Below are positions 46,106 through 54,209 of a DNA stretch of 64,000 nucleotides, piece by piece. The stretch lies in NCBI GenBank assembly GCA_019261985.1, contig JAFAQY010000015.1:1-64000 (forward strand), read 5' to 3'. The DNA is from Bryobacterales bacterium (GTDB lineage Bacteria; Acidobacteriota; Terriglobia; Bryobacterales; Bryobacteraceae). A program made the translations under genes and the position numbers. How positions within the stretch are numbered: position 1 is the first letter of the stretch; every line of letters starts with the position of its first letter. A model generated the notes under the pieces. The model was not told the DNA's origin. It did not search any database and was given only the letters and a program-made list of their open reading frames with translations.

Positions 46106-47455
46106 TTATTTACCGATGCAGAATGTCGAGAAGATCCGGTTCAGGATGTCGTCGGCCGTCGTCGCTCCGGTGATTGCGTCGATGGGGCGCAAGGCAGCGT
46201 AGAGGTCCAGCAGCAGCATTTCATGCGGAATGCCGAGGGTCGCCGCCTGCCGCGCGTGCGCGAGAGCTTCGCCGGATTCTTTCAAGAGTTGTTCGTGGCG
46301 GAGGCTGGTGATGAAGCCGCCTTCCTGTTCCAGGCGGCCTCGCGGCGCGAGAGCATCTAGAATCGCGGAGCGAAGTTCCGGAATTCCCGCGCCCGTGAGG
46401 GCTGATACATGTAGCGCTCCGTCCAACTCGGCGCCAAGCGGCAGGTCGGTCTTGTTCGCCGCTACTAAGTGTTTGCCCTGTTCACCTGCCCGGTGAATCA
46501 ACTCCCGGTCTTCGTCCTCCAGCGGCGCGGATGCATCGAGGACCACGACGGTCAAATCCGCATCCGCCATCGCCCGGTAGCTACGCTCGATACCGAGCTT
46601 TTCGACGACATCCTGACCTGGCCGGATTCCGGCCGTGTCGATAAACTTCACCGGAATTCCGCCGACCGATGCCGTCTCGGAAACCAGATCGCGCGTGGTT
46701 CCCGGGATGTCGGTCACGATGGCTCGATCCTGCTCGAGCAGCCGGTTGAACAGACTGCTCTTACCGACATTGGGCCGGCCGACGATTGCGAGCGTGAAGC
46801 CTTCATGGACGAGCTTGCCGTAGGCGAAGCTCGCGATCAATACATCGACGGAGTTTTGGATCGGGTCTATTCGCTTTAAGATCTCTTCCGCGGGCGCGAC
46901 ATCGATGTCGTCCTCGGCAAAATCGATACCGGCTTCGAGCAGCGCGATCAGTTCAAGTAATTGCTCCTTCACCGGCTTCAACCGGCGCGATACGGATCCT
47001 TCGGCCTGCTGCGCCGCGATCCGCGCTTGATAGAGCGTGGTGGCTTCGATCAGGTCGCGGACCGCTTCCGCCTGTAGTAAATCGATGCGGCCGTTCAGAT
47101 AAGCGCGGAGAGTGAATTCTCCCGGCTCGGCCAAGCGGGCGCCCGATCGACAGGCGCGCTCCAGCGCATATCGCAGCACGGCGGGCGAGCCGTGGCAGGA
47201 GATTTCGACGACGTCTTCAGCGGTATAGGAACGCGGCGCGGCGAAAAATGTTACGACGACCCGGTCGACAAGGCGGCCTTCGGAATCGGGCAGCGAAGCG
47301 ATGGCGGACGTCCACGGCTTCCACTCGTGGTTTTCTGGAAATTTCAGAACGCGACCGGCAATGCCTCGTGCTTCAGGTCCGGATAATCGAATGATGCCGA
47401 GCCCGCCGCGCCCGGGTGGTGTCGAAATAGCGGCGATGGTGTCGCGGAGCCGCAT
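46106..47455 (-). CDS. mnmE: tRNA modification GTPase MnmE
   Basis: This 449-residue protein starts [26 protein letters not shown], the MnmE N-terminal tetrahydrofolate-binding domain. A G domain with [15 protein letters not shown] (P-loop), [12 protein letters not shown] and NKTD follows, and the C-terminus ends in CIGK, the conserved Cys motif. With MnmG it installs cmnm5U34 on tRNAs. It closes the rpmH-rnpA-yidD-yidC-jag-mnmE block. Confidence 0.95.
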   Translation of the reverse strand: MRLRDTIAAISTPPGRGGLGIIRLSGPEARGIAGRVLKFPENHEWKPWTSAIASLPDSEGRLVDRVVVTFFAAPRSYTAEDVVEISCHGSPAVLRYALERACRSGARLAEPGEFTLRAYLNGRIDLLQAEAVRDLIEATTLYQARIAAQQAEGSVSRRLKPVKEQLLELIALLEAGIDFAEDDIDVAPAEEILKRIDPIQNSVDVLIASFAYGKLVHEGFTLAIVGRPNVGKSSLFNRLLEQDRAIVTDIPGTTRDLVSETASVGGIPVKFIDTAGIRPGQDVVEKLGIERSYRAMADADLTVVVLDASAPLEDEDRELIHRAGEQGKHLVAANKTDLPLGAELDGALHVSALTGAGIPELRSAILDALAPRGRLEQEGGFITSLRHEQLLKESGEALAHARQAATLGIPHEMLLLDLYAALRPIDAITGATTADDILNRIFSTFCIGK

Positions 47456-47532
47456 CTAAAACTTATCTCTCGCAAAGACCCAACGATCGCAAGGAAAACA
47501 ATATGCTGTTGGCGGTCCCTTTGGGAGATTTC

Positions 47533-48177
47533 TTACCGCCGGCCGCGATCGCGATCCCGCCCGCGCCCGCCGAATCCTCCCCGGCGGCCATCGCGTCCAC
47601 GGCCCCGTCCACGGTCTTCGGGACGGCCGGGCTCCTCGGGTCTTGGCCGCGGCGGACGAATCGGCTCGGGCAGGGTCTTCATGTCTTTGGGCACGATGAC
47701 CACCTGCCGGATCGGGCCTTCGCCGACGCTCTCGCTCCGCACGCCGGCTTCGTCGCGCATAGCCAGATGCAGGATGCGGCGCTCGCGGCTATTCATGGGG
47801 CTGAAGTGGAACGGCACGCCCGTCTTCCGGACGCGCTCGGCCGCGGTTTGGGCGGTCATGCGCAATTCCTGAATGCGGAGCATGCGATGATCGTTCGCAT
47901 CGAAGCATATGCGCGAGTGCTCCTCCGGCGGCAGGCGCAGCGCTTCCATAGTCAATTGCTCCAGCGCGAGCAGCACCTCGGCTTTATTCGACAGGAGCAA
48001 CTCGACATCCGGACCCGTGAAGCGCACCAGCACATCCGGGTTCTCGAAATCCGGGTGCAACGTTTCGCCCTCGGTGACTTCGAAATCGACATCGAAGTCG
48101 GCGACATCCAGTACTATGTCGAGGAAGTCTTCTATCCGCGGGCCGTCCTCGGCGAGCGTAAGTTTTCTAGCGGTCAA
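47533..48177 (-). CDS. jag: Jag/KhpB-like KH-R3H RNA-binding protein
   Basis: This 214-residue protein overlaps yidC by 4 bp (ATGA). It lacks the N-terminal Jag_N part. A KH-like region spans about 40-95 and an R3H domain about 95-162 (FSPMNSRERRILHLAMRDEAGV). The last ~45 residues are an Arg/Gly/Pro-rich disordered tail (RGRGRGRDGRRGGFGGRGRD). Homologues bind RNA and affect cell division or elongation. The unusual tail resembles RGG regions, which is an observation and not a proven function. Confidence 0.88.
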   Translation of the reverse strand: MTARKLTLAEDGPRIEDFLDIVLDVADFDVDFEVTEGETLHPDFENPDVLVRFTGPDVELLLSNKAEVLLALEQLTMEALRLPPEEHSRICFDANDHRMLRIQELRMTAQTAAERVRKTGVPFHFSPMNSRERRILHLAMRDEAGVRSESVGEGPIRQVVIVPKDMKTLPEPIRPPRPRPEEPGRPEDRGRGRGRDGRRGGFGGRGRDRDRGRR

Positions 48178-49880
48178 CGTTTCGATCCGACCTTTTTCTT
48201 AGGAGCGGGCTTTGGAATTTCCACCACCGGCGCCGGAGAATTGCGGTTCAGCAGCCATTGCTGAACGATGCCAACCAAATTGCCAGTCAACCAGTATAAT
48301 ACGAGACCCGCCGAGGCGAAGTAGAACATGTAGCCCATCACCAGCGGCATGAACATCATCATCTTCTGTTGGGCTGGATCGGCTCCCGGGCTTGGCGGAG
48401 TCATTTTCTGCGAAATGAATTGTGTCAGCACCAGGACAACCGGAAGCAGGCGGATAGGCAAAGTCTCCGGCTGGGAAAGGTCGTGCACCCACAGGAAATT
48501 GGCGCCGCGAAGCTCAATACTTACCGAGAGCACCTTGTAGTACGCGATAAAGAACGGGATCTGAAGCAGCATCGGCAGGCAGCCGCCGAGCGGATTGATC
48601 CCATACTTCTTGTACAGGTCCATGACCTCGGCCTGCTTTTCCTGCTGCCGCGGATCGCGTACGGGGAGACCTTTATATTTTTCGTTGATCTGGTTCACCA
48701 GCGGCTGAATCGCTTGCATCTTCTTCGCGGATTTCATGCTGGTGATTTTGAGCGGGAAGAGCACCATGTTGATCGCGATCGTGACCAGAATGATGGCCCA
48801 GCCATAGTTGCGGGTAATCCGGTCGGCGGTCCAGTTCAAGATCAGGAACAGCGGTTTCGCCAGGAACTCAAACCAGCCCCAATCGATTAACGTGTCGAGC
48901 TTGGGATTTATCTTGTGCAGCAGATCGTAATCTTTAGGTCCGGCAAAGAAGGTGAACTGATTCGACCCCTCGCCGCCGACGCTCACGCCCACGCGCAGTT
49001 CATCGGAGTTCGCGGCATTTGCGACGGTGTCGGCGTACTGTGTCATTACGACTGGCGCGTGCCCTTCCGGAAGAAACAGGCCGGCGAAGTAGCTGTCTTG
49101 CAGTCCCGCAAATGAAAACTGGCCGGTGGAAGACACGGGTCCGTCTTTTGCATCCTTGACCGGTTTGGTATTCAGTTTGGAATTGGCGACATCGTAGAAG
49201 ACTGCGTTCTGGGATGCCGCGGGATTGGGGACCGTAGAATCTCCGAATCCGCCGCGCCATGCCAGACCGTGCGGCACCGGAGCGCCGTTTTGAGTGACTT
49301 CCGAGCTGATCGCAACCAGGTAACTGTTTTGGGAGAATTTGAACGATTTCGTTGCGTGGGTGCGGCCGTCGGAGTACTCGAAGTTAACCGTCAGCGGATC
49401 GGGTCTCTCCACTCTAAACAGCGCCTGATCCAGATTTGCCGGCGGCGTGTCGCCCTTAAACGAGATCGAGAAGGGAGCTGGAACTTTCGCTAGCGCGCGC
49501 TGATTCGCCAGATCGACCGGCTTGCGCTGGCTGTCTTTGTAATTTTTCAGAATCCACCTGCGAACCACGCCTCCGCGATTCGAGAATGTGACTTGGAATA
49601 CGTCGGTTTCGATCGTGAATTCCTGCTGCTCGGATGCCTGGATTTGCCCGGGAATTTCCGCGGCTGCGGCGGCCGTTGGCGGGTTATTTGGCGGCTGCGG
49701 CGGTGTCGTTTCGGTTTTCGCCGGATTGGCGGTTTGCGTTTGCACGGGGCCCGGTTTCGCGGCGGGCGGCGGCGGAGTCTGTTTGAAAATGTAGGGGGTG
49801 ACGAAGAGCACCAGTCCCATCAGCACAAAGGCCAACAGGAGCCGCATCTCCATCGTTAATTCTTTCTTCTCTTCGGCCAT
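48174..49880 (-). CDS. yidC: Membrane protein insertase YidC
   Basis: This 568-residue protein has an N-terminal helix, a Pro/Ala-rich linker, a large periplasmic domain (about 90-360) and a conserved five-helix core (NYGWAIILVTIAINMVLFPLKITSMKSAKKMQ; PLGGCLPMLLQIPFFIAYYKVL) with the positively charged C-terminus. It inserts membrane proteins alone or with SecYEG. It lies downstream of yidD (12-bp gap) and overlaps jag. Confidence 0.95.
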   Translation of the reverse strand: MAEEKKELTMEMRLLLAFVLMGLVLFVTPYIFKQTPPPPAAKPGPVQTQTANPAKTETTPPQPPNNPPTAAAAAEIPGQIQASEQQEFTIETDVFQVTFSNRGGVVRRWILKNYKDSQRKPVDLANQRALAKVPAPFSISFKGDTPPANLDQALFRVERPDPLTVNFEYSDGRTHATKSFKFSQNSYLVAISSEVTQNGAPVPHGLAWRGGFGDSTVPNPAASQNAVFYDVANSKLNTKPVKDAKDGPVSSTGQFSFAGLQDSYFAGLFLPEGHAPVVMTQYADTVANAANSDELRVGVSVGGEGSNQFTFFAGPKDYDLLHKINPKLDTLIDWGWFEFLAKPLFLILNWTADRITRNYGWAIILVTIAINMVLFPLKITSMKSAKKMQAIQPLVNQINEKYKGLPVRDPRQQEKQAEVMDLYKKYGINPLGGCLPMLLQIPFFIAYYKVLSVSIELRGANFLWVHDLSQPETLPIRLLPVVLVLTQFISQKMTPPSPGADPAQQKMMMFMPLVMGYMFYFASAGLVLYWLTGNLVGIVQQWLLNRNSPAPVVEIPKPAPKKKVGSKR

Positions 49881-49892
49881 GGTTTGCTCCGG

Positions 49893-50099
49893 CTAATGAA
49901 CCGGGTCAAAGCCTCCTTCATGAAACGGGTGGCAGCGCAGCAGACGGCGCGCGCCCATGCCCACGCCGCGCATTAACCCGTGCTTTTCGATTGCTTCCAA
50001 CATGTATTCCGAACAGGTGGGATAGAAGCGGCAGGCCGACGGCAGCATGGGAGAGATCCAGCGCTTGTACATACGGAGGATCGTTAGCGCGAAGCGCAT
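49893..50099 (-). CDS. yidD: Membrane protein insertion efficiency factor YidD
   Basis: This 68-residue protein has the family's motifs [32 protein letters not shown] and [18 protein letters not shown], with conserved Cys and His. It overlaps the rnpA 3' end by 16 bp and precedes yidC. Confidence 0.93.
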   Translation of the reverse strand: MRFALTILRMYKRWISPMLPSACRFYPTCSEYMLEAIEKHGLMRGVGMGARRLLRCHPFHEGGFDPVH

Positions 50100-50461
50100 G
50101 TTTCCACCACCTTACGGACCGCCTTCTCGATCTCGGCGAACGTCGTTTTCAGCACTGGACGCCTTGGGTTGAGCACGATATCCCACTTCGCATCGATCTC
50201 AGCGCGTTGCATACGGAAAGCCTCGCGCAGCCGCCGTTTGATCCGGTTGCGCTCCACTGCCTTCCCGACCGCCTTCGGCACGGTGAGCCCCAAGCGGGCT
50301 GATGTCCGCCCTTCCGGCTCGTTCCGCGCCAAACAGAACGCTGCAAATAGCGGGCCGGAGACGCGGAAACCTTTGTCATACACCAACCGGAAGTCGGCGG
50401 AGCGTAGTATCCGGGCGCAACTCGGGAATCCGCGCCTCGGGACACGCTTGTCCTCTTTCAG
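50084..50461 (-). CDS. rnpA: Ribonuclease P protein component, probable CTG start
   Basis: The family core is [26 protein letters not shown] (the RNR motif). The conserved first helix [17 protein letters not shown] is in frame upstream of the nearest TTG (50386), so that start would cut it off. Upstream, the frame has no ATG/GTG/TTG. CTG at 50461 ([12 protein letters not shown]), 1 bp after the rpmH stop, gives a 125-residue protein of normal RnpA length. It processes tRNA precursors with the RNase P RNA. Confidence 0.85.
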   Translation of the reverse strand: MKEDKRVPRRGFPSCARILRSADFRLVYDKGFRVSGPLFAAFCLARNEPEGRTSARLGLTVPKAVGKAVERNRIKRRLREAFRMQRAEIDAKWDIVLNPRRPVLKTTFAEIEKAVRKVVETCASR

Positions 50462-50462
50462 G

Positions 50463-50636
50463 CTAGCTAGCTTTGGCGTAACGGACAGCTCTTTCGTCGC
50501 TGACCGTCAGTTTGTGACGGCCCTTGGCCCGTCGCCGGGATAAGACAGCACGGCCGTCCTGACTCTTCATCCGCGCGCGGAATCCATGCGTTTTGGCGCG
50601 CTTGCGATTATTCGGTTGAAATGTGCGTTTGGGCAT
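50463..50636 (-). CDS. rpmH: 50S ribosomal protein L34
   Basis: This 57-residue protein is [20 protein letters not shown] followed by [20 protein letters not shown], matching bL34 throughout, with a slightly extended C-terminus ([17 protein letters not shown]). It is the first gene of the block. A minus-strand TATACT (50723-50728) 87 bp upstream may be its -10 element. Confidence 0.95.
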   Translation of the reverse strand: MPKRTFQPNNRKRAKTHGFRARMKSQDGRAVLSRRRAKGRHKLTVSDERAVRYAKAS

Positions 50637-50722
50637 GTTCGTGTTGGCATTAGCGCGCGACCCAAAGCGCGAAAACCGTCGCGCACAGGCGCACCACTAC
50701 AGATCGATGTTCAGACGCTTTT

Positions 50723-50728
50723 AGTATA
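50723..50728 (-). promoter_or_regulatory. Possible -10 element for rpmH
   Basis: TATACT on the minus strand precedes the rpmH-to-mnmE block. No clear -35 is seen 17 bp upstream, so the call is weak. Confidence 0.3.
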
Positions 50729-50774
50729 GCAGGGGGCCAGGGCCAGAGCGGCCAGCGGGCCAGGGTCAGCGGGT

Positions 50775-50828
50775 AGACGCCAGACGGCAGACGCCAGACG
50801 GCAGACGCCGGACGGCAGACGCCGGACG
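50775..50828. repeat. 14-bp tandem repeat (about 3.9 units)
   Basis: The unit AGACGCCAGACGGC repeats at 50775, 50789 and 50803 (one change to CCGG), with a partial fourth. No gene is recognised around it. Confidence 0.85.
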
Positions 50829-50867
50829 CTAGGCGCATTTATCGAGGGGTTCGGGACAGTCCATTCT

Positions 50868-50903
50868 TGGGTTCGCTTTCGGGTTCGCTTTTGGGTTCGC
50901 TTT
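50868..50903. repeat. 12-bp tandem repeat (3 units)
   Basis: TGGGTTCGCTTT, CGGGTTCGCTTT and TGGGTTCGCTTT are in direct tandem. On the minus strand they read as a KRTQ/KRTR repeat within a frame (50711-51043) that is not convincing as a gene. Confidence 0.85.
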
Positions 50904-51114
50904 TTGGTCCAGTTGTTTGTTTTCAATAGCTTGGTGGCTTCGTTTCGCATTTTTTGTTTGCCGTGCCGAGTTGCCGCGCTCAATGGCGGAATGGCGCTGA
51001 CCTCATTCCAAGATACTTTTTTAGAAATCGATTCAAAGGTCATCGGGAATGTAACCGAATGATATTGATCGCGGAAATAAATTCACGCCGCACGAACAAC
51101 ACGCTACAGCGCCC

Positions 51115-51402
51115 TTATCGCCGGTGGATCGCCTGTACGGCCAACTGAGGTTCGCGCGCAATGATCTTTGACAAAGCGGCGGCCGGTCCGGTCGGACGAC
51201 GCCGGTCATGTTGCCAGTATTGGAGCGTTTTTATGCTGACGCCGATCAAGTGTGCAAACTCGGATTGTGAAAGCTTTGTCCGAATCGCGCGCATGCCGGG
51301 AGCGCCGATCACGACGCGGCGCGAAGGTCTTTTCTCGCCCCTTAATATCGATCCAGCCTCGCGGACGCTGTTTACCAGCTGCTCATACATTGCTGGTTTC
51401 AT
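51115..51402 (-). CDS. Antitoxin, XRE/NadS-HigA-like
   Basis: This protein of about 95 residues starts at ATG 51402, preceded by GAGGAG at 7 bp. The frame is open to 51423. An N-terminal segment (MYEQLVNSVREAGSILRGEKRPSRR) precedes an HTH (TKLSQSEFAHLIGVSIKTLQYWQHDRRRPTGPA). The pattern is that of NadS-like antitoxins that repress their own operon. It overlaps the toxin 3' end by 20 bp. Confidence 0.8.
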   Translation of the reverse strand: MKPAMYEQLVNSVREAGSILRGEKRPSRRVVIGAPGMRAIRTKLSQSEFAHLIGVSIKTLQYWQHDRRRPTGPAAALSKIIAREPQLAVQAIHRR

Positions 51403-51717
51403 CGCCCAACTCCTCTTTGACAAGTTTGCTGAGTTGTAAAATTCGCTTTGGCGTCAAGTCCGCGGCCACGCTTTTCGCGTAAGCGTAAAGCAGCAAAATC
51501 ACATTCCTTTGCGCAGCCGAGTAATAGATCAAGCGCGCGCCGCCGCTCTTGCCTCTTGAGCCAACGGCCCCCCGGAGCTTTCGAATCCCGCCACTCCCTT
51601 GATTACGGCGCCAAGTTGGGGATTGGCGGCCAGCCGCGATTGAAATTCGATGTACTCGTCCTCCGTGAGCAGAGCCGAATTTGGCCTGGTGAATATGGAA
51701 GTCTCGATCACCTCCAC
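51383..51717 (-). pseudogene. RelE/HigB-like toxin with a 1-nt frameshift
   Basis: The N-terminal half (MEVIETSIFTRPNSALLTED, EYIEFQSRLAANPQLGAVIKG) and the C-terminal half (SGGIRKLRGAVGSRGKSGGA, RLIYYSAAQRNVILLLYAYA) lie in different frames. One extra A after AAGGG near 51594 would restore the family sequence IKGSGGIRKLR. The 335-bp length is one short of a multiple of three. The toxin is probably inactive, while the antitoxin is intact. A sequencing error is possible. Confidence 0.75.
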
Positions 51718-51838
51718 TCATGGCCCATTTATCCGCCATTTGGCGGATACTCTCGATCGTCTACCAATTCATTATCCCGATCCCGGATTGAGGACCGCCG
51801 ATTTGCTTCATGTTCAAACTTCGGCGTAATCTATCGTC

Positions 51839-52561
51839 ATGCGGGCCGTTGTACTTTCCGGCGGAGGGTTGTTCGGCGCCTGGCAGGCAGGCGCTTGGGC
51901 GGCTCTGGCGGACAATTGGCAGCCGGATTTGATCGTAGGAGCTTCCGTCGGCTCGCTGAACGGGTATTTGATCGCCTGTGGCGCTACTCCGGAAGTCCTG
52001 AACGACCTGTGGCGGCGCGAGCACCTGGCACGGCTCGCGAACCTCTCCAACAATCTTCAGGATCTTTGTTCCAGGAGCCTACGGCTCGATTTTGCCGTGG
52101 TCCTCACGGAGGTCACACGCCTGAAACCGCGGATTTATCGTGGCCCCGAAGTGACCTGGCGACACTTGGCCGCTTCCTGCGCCCTTCCGTTGGTCTTTTC
52201 CCCAATTAGGATCGATGGCCGCCTCTACACGGATGGGGGGCTATTAAATCCGCTGCCTGTGTGGGCGGCAGTGGAGCTCGGCGCGACGGAAATTATCGCG
52301 CTCCACGCTTTACCCGAGATCCCTTCGCGCTGGCTTCAGCCATTTACGCACGCGTTTCGGACTGCTTTCGGCGTGCATCCTCCGTTGCCGCCACACGTCA
52401 GCTGTAGGACGATTCTGCCTAGCCGCAAACTCGGGACTTTGCGCGACGCGCTCCAGTGGAAACGAACCAACATCGAGCGCTGGTTGCAGCAGGGCTACGA
52501 AGACGCGATCTGTACCGGCGGCGCGCCCGAAAATTCGACGAGCACGCCGAGCTCGCGCTGA
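51839..52561 (+). CDS. Patatin-like phospholipase
   Basis: This 240-residue protein has the oxyanion loop SGGGLFG, nucleophile Ser36 in GASVGS and Asp132 in TDGGLLNPLP, the patatin Ser-Asp dyad. It would hydrolyse acyl lipids. No signal peptide, so it is probably cytoplasmic. Its 3' end overlaps the convergent methyltransferase by 67 bp. Confidence 0.85.
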   Translation: MRAVVLSGGGLFGAWQAGAWAALADNWQPDLIVGASVGSLNGYLIACGATPEVLNDLWRREHLARLANLSNNLQDLCSRSLRLDFAVVLTEVTRLKPRIYRGPEVTWRHLAASCALPLVFSPIRIDGRLYTDGGLLNPLPVWAAVELGATEIIALHALPEIPSRWLQPFTHAFRTAFGVHPPLPPHVSCRTILPSRKLGTLRDALQWKRTNIERWLQQGYEDAICTGGAPENSTSTPSSR

Positions 52562-53637
52562 TCGCCGTCTCCGGGGCGAATGGTTCCATCCAGTTCAAAC
52601 TCCACCTTGACTTCGCCTGCGGGAAGCGCCGGGATGGCAGCGACGTATTCGTGCTCGCCCGGCGTTGAAAACGTGCTCTGTTGAAGTCTGACGCCATTGA
52701 CGGCGGCCCACAGAGTCAGCGCGGGGCGCTGCTCCAATACCTGCTTGGGGACATTAAACCGGAAATGCAAGGTTGCCGGCGCGAGCGGAGATGAAAGATC
52801 CAGCACAGCGGAGAAGCGCCGGTCGGTCCAGCGCCAGGAATCGTATTCCAGCTCGTGCCAGCCTCGTTCGATATGGAAGGAGGTTGGAGGCGGGGCCAAG
52901 CGGCTCTCCGCGAAAATGTAGGCGCGAACATCGCCCTTTGTGCTGACTGGGTCCGACTGAGAAGCCGGAGCGCCGAGCGTCGTGTAATGCCGGATATGCC
53001 AGCCGGAACGCCGCACCAGCCGTTTCAGCGCGGCTTCGGAGAAGATCCAGAAATTCGTCGCGTCGTGATTCAGCTCGTCTTCATCCACGAGATACGCGAG
53101 CGGAAGCGAGCCGAAGCTCACTTTTCGATCCGGAGTGAGGGAGGCGATGCGAGTGCTAAGGAAAATATGGCGGCTGCTGCGGGCGAGCGTTTCGAGCACC
53201 AGAAAGGGGTTTTTGAGGTGATACAAAACTCCGAGCATGATAGCCAACCCGTAATTCGCGGCGGGTAGATTGGGGCGCTGGTCCAGATCGACCGGGTGTA
53301 TGCCGATCTTCGAGTCAAGAATACGTTTAAGCGCGCGGACCCCGACCAGAGCGTTATAGTTCGTTGGCGCGTGGTCGATGGCATCCACGCGCGCTCCCAA
53401 CGACTCGAGGAAGAACCCCACATCGCCATCGCCGCAGCCAACGTCAAGCACTGGCGCGCTGGCGATCAGGGCACGCAGATTTTCTACATCGCCATTCAGG
53501 AAACCATCGAGCGTTTCCATCGCGGCCATCGACGCCCACGGGTACCAATCGACGCCATCCAGCCGGTTTTTCGCTTTAATCGCCTGCAGCCGTTCGTGGT
53601 ACTGGCGAGCAACCGCGCGCAGAGTGGGCGATTTCAT
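52495..53637 (-). CDS. SAM-dependent methyltransferase, CmoB-like core with a beta C-terminus
   Basis: This 380-residue protein has the SAM motif VLDVGCGDGDVGFFLESLGARVDAIDHAPTN near residues 63-95 and GVLYHLKNPFLVLETLAR, as in DUF1698/CmoB-like methyltransferases. Residues about 245-380 form an extra beta-rich region (YDSWRWTDRRFSAVLDLSSP) that suggests a galactose-binding or CBM-like fold. The acceptor is unknown. Overlaps the patatin gene tail. Confidence 0.7.
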   Translation of the reverse strand: MKSPTLRAVARQYHERLQAIKAKNRLDGVDWYPWASMAAMETLDGFLNGDVENLRALIASAPVLDVGCGDGDVGFFLESLGARVDAIDHAPTNYNALVGVRALKRILDSKIGIHPVDLDQRPNLPAANYGLAIMLGVLYHLKNPFLVLETLARSSRHIFLSTRIASLTPDRKVSFGSLPLAYLVDEDELNHDATNFWIFSEAALKRLVRRSGWHIRHYTTLGAPASQSDPVSTKGDVRAYIFAESRLAPPPTSFHIERGWHELEYDSWRWTDRRFSAVLDLSSPLAPATLHFRFNVPKQVLEQRPALTLWAAVNGVRLQQSTFSTPGEHEYVAAIPALPAGEVKVEFELDGTIRPGDGDQRELGVLVEFSGAPPVQIASS

Positions 53638-53694
53638 CGGGGTCCTTCATGATAGCTGAAGGCTGCGAGCCTTCGTTGCATGTTTTTGGAGCTA

Positions 53695-54162
53695 TCAGAT
53701 TGCCGGACTGTTCACGTTCGCGGGTTCCTGGCTCCAGTTGTTGCGGATCACCAGGGTCTGGTCGGAATAGAAGGTGCGGCGGCCGGAGCTATTGAACGTT
53801 TCCGGGACAGCGGTAACTGCGTAGCCTGTGGGGGTTCCGGTAACGGTAAAGATATAGCCGCTGTTTTTGCCGTCGGCCAAATTCTTTGGAATGATTTCGG
53901 CCGCGTTCGGGCCGGGCGTGCCGCTTGCGGGAGGGCCCAATTCCGTGAGGCTTACGGCGTATCGGCCGAACTGCGAATAGTATTGCGTTTCGGCCTGATG
54001 AATCGTCGTGACCTGGCGGATCGCAGCCATCTCATGAGCCGACATGAGCTGCTTGTTCATTTGGGGGACCGCGATCGCCGCGATGACGAGGATGATCGCG
54101 ATGACGATCAACAATTCCATTAATGTAAAGCCGCGGCGGGAACGTTGACGCTGCATACCCAA
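53695..54162 (-). CDS. Type IV pilin-like protein (prepilin)
   Basis: This 155-residue protein has a prepilin leader with cleavage at RRG|FTLMELLIVIAIILVIAAIA and Glu5 (FTLME), the type III/IV signal processed by PilD-like peptidases. A globular part follows with TTIHQAETQYYSQFGRYAVSL and no obvious Cys pair. No pilus assembly genes are in the window. Confidence 0.85.
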   Translation of the reverse strand: MGMQRQRSRRGFTLMELLIVIAIILVIAAIAVPQMNKQLMSAHEMAAIRQVTTIHQAETQYYSQFGRYAVSLTELGPPASGTPGPNAAEIIPKNLADGKNSGYIFTVTGTPTGYAVTAVPETFNSSGRRTFYSDQTLVIRNNWSQEPANVNSPAI

Positions 54163-54209
54163 TATTGTAGACGCACGAGGGCGCCGAAACGTGGGAATTA
54201 AACCGTTCG

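Larger units (their letters stand above)
50637..51114. other. Gene-free stretch upstream of rpmH
   Basis: It contains the possible rpmH -10 and the two tandem repeats. No DnaA boxes (TTATCCACA-like), no dnaA and no oriC-like AT-rich module were seen, although rpmH is often next to the origin. Confidence 0.5.

Noticed and set aside
50149-50445. 98-codon frame starting at GTG after AGAGGA in the rnpA region
   Set aside because: It is in another frame and does not code for RnpA.
50775-50828. CRISPR array
   Set aside because: Direct tandem 14-bp units without spacers. No cas genes nearby.
50711-51043. 110-codon minus-strand frame with KRTQ/KRTR repeats
   Set aside because: It is made largely of two tandem repeats and has no motifs. 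Kept as a repeat region instead.
50637-51114. Replication origin near rpmH
   Set aside because: No dnaA, no DnaA boxes and no AT-rich module seen.
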